A stretch of 64,000 nt of DNA from Motacilla alba alba. Lineage: Eukaryota; Chordata; Aves; Passeriformes; Motacillidae. This document shows positions 60,302 through 64,000 of the stretch, piece by piece (within the stretch, counting starts at the first letter, position 1; the number at the start of each line of letters is the position of its first letter). The stretch is from NCBI RefSeq assembly GCF_015832195.1, contig NC_052018.1, positions 3,705,356-3,769,355 of the forward strand, written 5' to 3'. A program made the position numbers and the translations under genes. A model generated the notes under the pieces. The model was not told the origin of the DNA and did no database searches. It saw only the letters and a list, made by a program, of their open reading frames with translations.

Positions 60302-60703
60302 GGGAAAAGGGACAAAGGCAGGAGGGAAGAGCTCTGCAGGCTGAGTCAGCATCTGGGCTGTTAAACGTGGCATCAGTGCTTGGAGTAAATGAAGTCACTG
60401 GGAGGATTTGTAAAGTGAAAATCCATGTGGAGCCGCTGGGGAGAGTCCAGAGGAGGCCACGGAGATGCTCCCAGGGCTGGAGCCAGGCTGGGAGAGCTGG
60501 AGGTGCTCACCTGGAGAAGAGAAGGCTCCAAGGAGAGCTCAGAGCCCCTTCCAGGCCCTAAAGGGGCTCCAGGAGAGCTGGAGAGGGACTTGGGACAAGG
60601 GATGGAGGGAATAGGACACAGGGAATGGCTTCAAACTGCCAGAGGGCAGGGATGGGTGGAATATTGGGAAGGAATTCCTGGCTGTGAGGGTGCTGAGGCC
60701 CTG
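60302..60703 (+). repeat. Dispersed duplication copy B (with CR1 part)
   Basis: Near-identical to 32934-33333, same orientation, 27.4 kb apart. The two copies diverge completely after GAGGCCCTG. Confidence 0.85.
60418..60703 (+). mobile_element. CR1 LINE fragment
   Basis: GAGAGTCCAGAGGAGGCCAC and AAGGGGCTCCAGGAGAGCTG blocks; 3'-truncated. Confidence 0.9.
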
Positions 60704-61084
60704 CTGGGTCCCTGTTTCTGGTCCTGCTTCCAGGTGTTGCACAACCTGCGATGGGTCATCAGGAGAAGCTTGGGTGAGGAGATGACACTCATAACTTCCC
60801 ACAGCCCCACCCTGCCTCCTTAATCCATGGATAAACCCTCCCTGCAGGTGAAAGGAGGCCTTGCCCTCCTCCCACACCTCGGCTTTCCAGTGATGGGAGC
60901 CCCTGGTGGAGAGAACATTCCTCCTGACTGCGGTTCAGTGACTAACGTGGCCATTGTGCTTCCGAGGGTGTTGCAGCACTGCACTCTTCCCAGCTGCTCC
61001 CCTTTGATCCTTGGTCTGGATCCTGTCGAGTCCTGTTTGACACAAGCCCAGCCTGGCTTTTAGAGCTGCCAGAGGTGACAGTGC

Positions 61085-61410
61085 TGCCTCCAGAGCTGCT
61101 GCAGCTGGAGCCAGGCTGGGAGAGCTGGGGGTGTTCACCTGGAGAAGGATCCAGGGAGAGCTCAGAGCTCCTTCCTGGCCCTAAAGGGGCTCCAGGAGAG
61201 CTGGAGAGGGACTTGGGACAAGGGATGGAGGGACAGGACAGGGAGAAATGGCCTTAAACTAAAGGATGGCGGGTTCAGATGGGGTATTAGGAGGAAATTT
61301 TTGGCTGTGAGGGTGGTGAAGCCCTGGCACAGGGTGCCCAGAGAAGCTGTGGCTGCCCCTGGCATCCCTGGAAGTGTCCAAGGCCAGGTTGGATGAAACT
61401 TGGAGCTGCT
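61085..61410 (+). mobile_element. CR1 LINE fragment
   Basis: GGAGCCAGGCTGGGAGAGCT to GTCCAAGGCCAGGTTGGATG. Truncated before the tail. Confidence 0.9.
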
Positions 61411-62344
61411 TTTCTTCTCTTGGCTGTTTAAGACATCAGACAGGTGCAGGAAGAGGAGGAGGCTCCTTCCCTCAGTGCAAAGGTGGGAGGGATGTGGGGG
61501 ATTAACCCCTGTGCTTTTGGAGAACCCCTCCAGCCACTCCTCAGGTGGAATCAAGCTCCTGGCTGTTTGTCAGGGGCTCTGCATTCCTGCAGGGAAGAGA
61601 AGGTGAGCCCAGGGAGGTGAAGAGAGGAGAGCATCTGGGTTATCCAGAGGGAAATCCAGGGGCTGGGATCCCCACCTTGCAGCCCCCTCCCCACACTCCA
61701 TGTTTCAGCCAGGCCTGGTGGCTTTCCTGCCCCCCAGCAGGCAGGTTGTGTCTATTTTAGGGAACATCAGCTGACATTTGCCCTTCTCCTGGAGCCTCAG
61801 GCCAGACAAATGCTCTCCAGGCTATTTCTGGCTTCATACCATAACTGTATGTGATCCTAAATTCCCCGTGGGACCGAGTGCCTGTGGCATGCTGGGGCTG
61901 AGGGGCAGGGAGGGGGCAGCTCCTGGAACAAACCCAGGGATTTCAGGATGACTGGGATGACACAGAGCAGCTCAGAGCTAGCATAAACAGCTGTGGAGAT
62001 GCGATTCAAAAGACATTTATGCCTCAGCAGCACCATTATGGAAGCTAAATCTGGACTGGGCATTGCTCAGCAGGGAAAGAAAGTTGTTTCCCGCCCTTGT
62101 TTCTGCAACTGTGAGCAGTTTAGGGTGTTTTCCTGCCCCCTAAAATCCTTGTACAGCCTCCTGGAGTTCCTGAAAAGGTGCAGCACACAGGTTAATGTTC
62201 ACTTTTGAGGGGATTTAAACTTTTTAACCAAAAATATAAACAGTCTTTTGCCCTCTCCCCCCTTTTAATATGGACTTCCAGAGTAGAAAAGACCTACGCT
62301 ACAGGATATTCCTTCTGACCTCAAGCAGAGTTTTGATATCCCAG

Positions 62345-62708
62345 TTTGGAAAAGAGAAGGCTCCAGAAAGACCTGAAAGCATCTTCCTGTGCCTAAAGGG
62401 GCTTCAGGAGAGCTGGAGAGGGACTTGGGATAAGGGTGTGGAGGGATAGTATGAGGGGAAATGTCATCCCACTGCCAGAGGGCAGGGATAGATGGGATAT
62501 TGGGAAGGAATTCTTCCCTGTGAGGGTGGGGAGGCCGTGGCCAGGTGCCCAGAGAAGCTGTGGCTGCCCCTGGAAGCTTCCAAGGCCAGGCTGGACAGGG
62601 CTTGGAGCATCCTGGGCTAGTGGAAGTTGTCCCTGCCCATGTCAGGGGGTGGAACTGGATGCTCTCAAAGTTCCCCTCCAACCCAAACCATTCCATGATT
62701 CTGTGAAC
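62345..62708 (+). mobile_element. CR1 LINE fragment, complete 3' end
   Basis: AAGGGGCTTCAGGAGAGCTG through CTGGACAGGGCTTGGAGCAT to CAACCCAAACCATTCCATGA and TTCTGTGA. Confidence 0.93.
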
Positions 62709-62709
62709 T

Positions 62710-64000
62710 CTTCCACAAGTGAATATGAAGTAGAATGGAAAACTGAGCTGGGAATGCATCCTCAGGAACTTCCCTGATGTTCTTTGAGCTTTGGACCAGT
62801 CCTAAAACTGAGGAGGTTCTTGGCAGGGCACACCTGGCTCCAAGGACACAGATTGTTTTTTGGCACAGCAGGGGCGTTGCTGCCAGGGTGATGTCACCTC
62901 ACCTGTGTGATGCAACAGATCACACATCTCTCCAGCCTTTCCACTGTTCCAGGTTAAAGATCTGTCACCAGCAGAGCTGTTGCAAAAAGGATGAGTCAGA
63001 GGAAAGAAAGTAAAGTCCAGAGTTCTTCCCCTTTGACCCAGTCTGGCCCAAAAGCTCCCAGATTTGGTGCATTTTTAAAGCTCTTCTTCCTGGACCCTTC
63101 TGATGCTGAGAGACTGATAGGAGGTTTAAGAAAAATCCTTACCTTTCTAATCCTTGTAGATTAGAAACTGATCTTCTAGACTATGAGTATGAATCGTGTG
63201 AGCTCCAAAATCTGTAATTATTTTTAAGACTGTTGAGTTTTAATATTTTATCACTATTTGATTTATAAGAATTATTTATCTTATTATCATGCTTACTTTA
63301 GTGGAATCAGTTTTTCACTATATCCACAGCATATTTGGTAAATACAGGAATTGCACCATAATTGCACAGACATGGCTCGCCAACATGCCCTAAATTGTGA
63401 TAAACTGCTAAAATGACATTTTTTGGTAGGGTGTCTTATAGGGAACTTATCACAGAGTGTCTGAGTGTGTTTGACTGCACACAAACACCATCCCAAGGAT
63501 GCTGTTTCATGGGATAAATGGCTTATTGAGCTCCAGCTCTAGGGAAACTTGGTTTGGTGGGGATTTGTGATTGAAGTGGGTGTCTAATATTGAAATAAAA
63601 TATATTCCTTTTGCCTGAGTCCAGCCCCCATCCTGGGGGGATCACATGTGCTTCCACGCTTTTCCCAGCTGCCCTTGCCTTTGGGGAAGGTAAAACAAGG
63701 AAAGGTCAATAAATTGCTCCTTTATTTTTTCATGTGTTTTTTTCCATGGTTAGGTGTGGTTTAAGCAGGTCTGAAGTTGAGGTAGGGATGAAAAGATGTC
63801 ACACTTGGCCTTGTTGGAGGAAAATACACTTTGGAAACTGGGGACAACCCCAATTCCTCCTGCAGTCTTTCTCCCACCGTGAGGTAGTGTGGAAGCTGAC
63901 ACATAAAACAAACAAAAGTAATTCTCAATCAGATCAGAGCTGAATTTGGCAGAACAGAGAGTAGCAGGAGGAGGAGGGGTCAGTGAGGTGCAGATCCTGC
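62710..64000. other. Intergenic sequence without recognised features
   Basis: AT-rich towards 63.1-63.6 kb, with only short overlapping open frames. I see no exon, repeat family or RNA gene. Confidence 0.4.

Overview
The window is vertebrate nuclear DNA, almost certainly from a bird and probably a songbird. Split genes with GT-AG introns are interspersed with several dozen short, 5'-truncated CR1 LINE fragments. Many of these end in the CR1 tail (CCTTCCAACCCAAACCATTCCATGATTCT-like, given here only as a type). There is no bacterial-style gene organisation, no tRNA or rRNA gene, and no CRISPR array. Two protein-coding genes can be reconstructed exon by exon, both on the + strand, and most of the remaining open frames are shadows or lie inside repeats.

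Gene 1 (9644-26739) is MTMR9, a catalytically dead myotubularin. Ten coding exons join in phase to give 551 residues: a PH-GRAM domain, an inactive phosphatase domain (HGSEGTDST where active members have HCSDGWDRT) and a C-terminal coiled coil. Its CpG-island promoter (about 9030-9830) carries GC boxes, two CCAAT boxes and a perfect palindromic GTCACGTGAC (CLEAR/E-box) site. A CR1-free block of about 3.6 kb follows the stop codon and is best read as a long 3' UTR. Gene 2 (52433-57469 coding) is TDH, the mitochondrial L-threonine 3-dehydrogenase. Eight coding exons join in phase to 373 residues with an intact TGGLGQLG nucleotide-binding motif and YGVSK catalytic motif. Its likely non-coding first exon lies about 4.9 kb upstream in a second CpG island (about 47370-47880) with two perfect TGACGTCA elements. 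The order MTMR9 then TDH, same strand, matches the conserved vertebrate block; TDH is a pseudogene in humans but looks functional here.

Layout: 1-6610, intergenic with CR1 and LTR-like pieces; 6895-9035, a large C-rich satellite region (28-bp array, then 40-bp array with a 246-bp higher-order unit) abutting the MTMR9 promoter; 9030-30400, MTMR9; 30400-47085, intergenic, CR1-rich with simple repeats; 47370-60270, TDH; 60270-64000, intergenic with CR1 copies and one member of a dispersed near-identical duplication (other copy at about 32.93 kb).

The two genes do not form a pathway: MTMR9 acts in phosphoinositide metabolism as an adaptor for active myotubularins, TDH in threonine catabolism in mitochondria. 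No new biological system is evident. The most unusual parts are the promoter-abutting, G-quadruplex-prone satellite, the TDH promoter architecture (paired CREs, a GGGCC pentamer tract at the start of intron 1, and a possible second first exon at about 50.1 kb), and the recent dispersed duplication.
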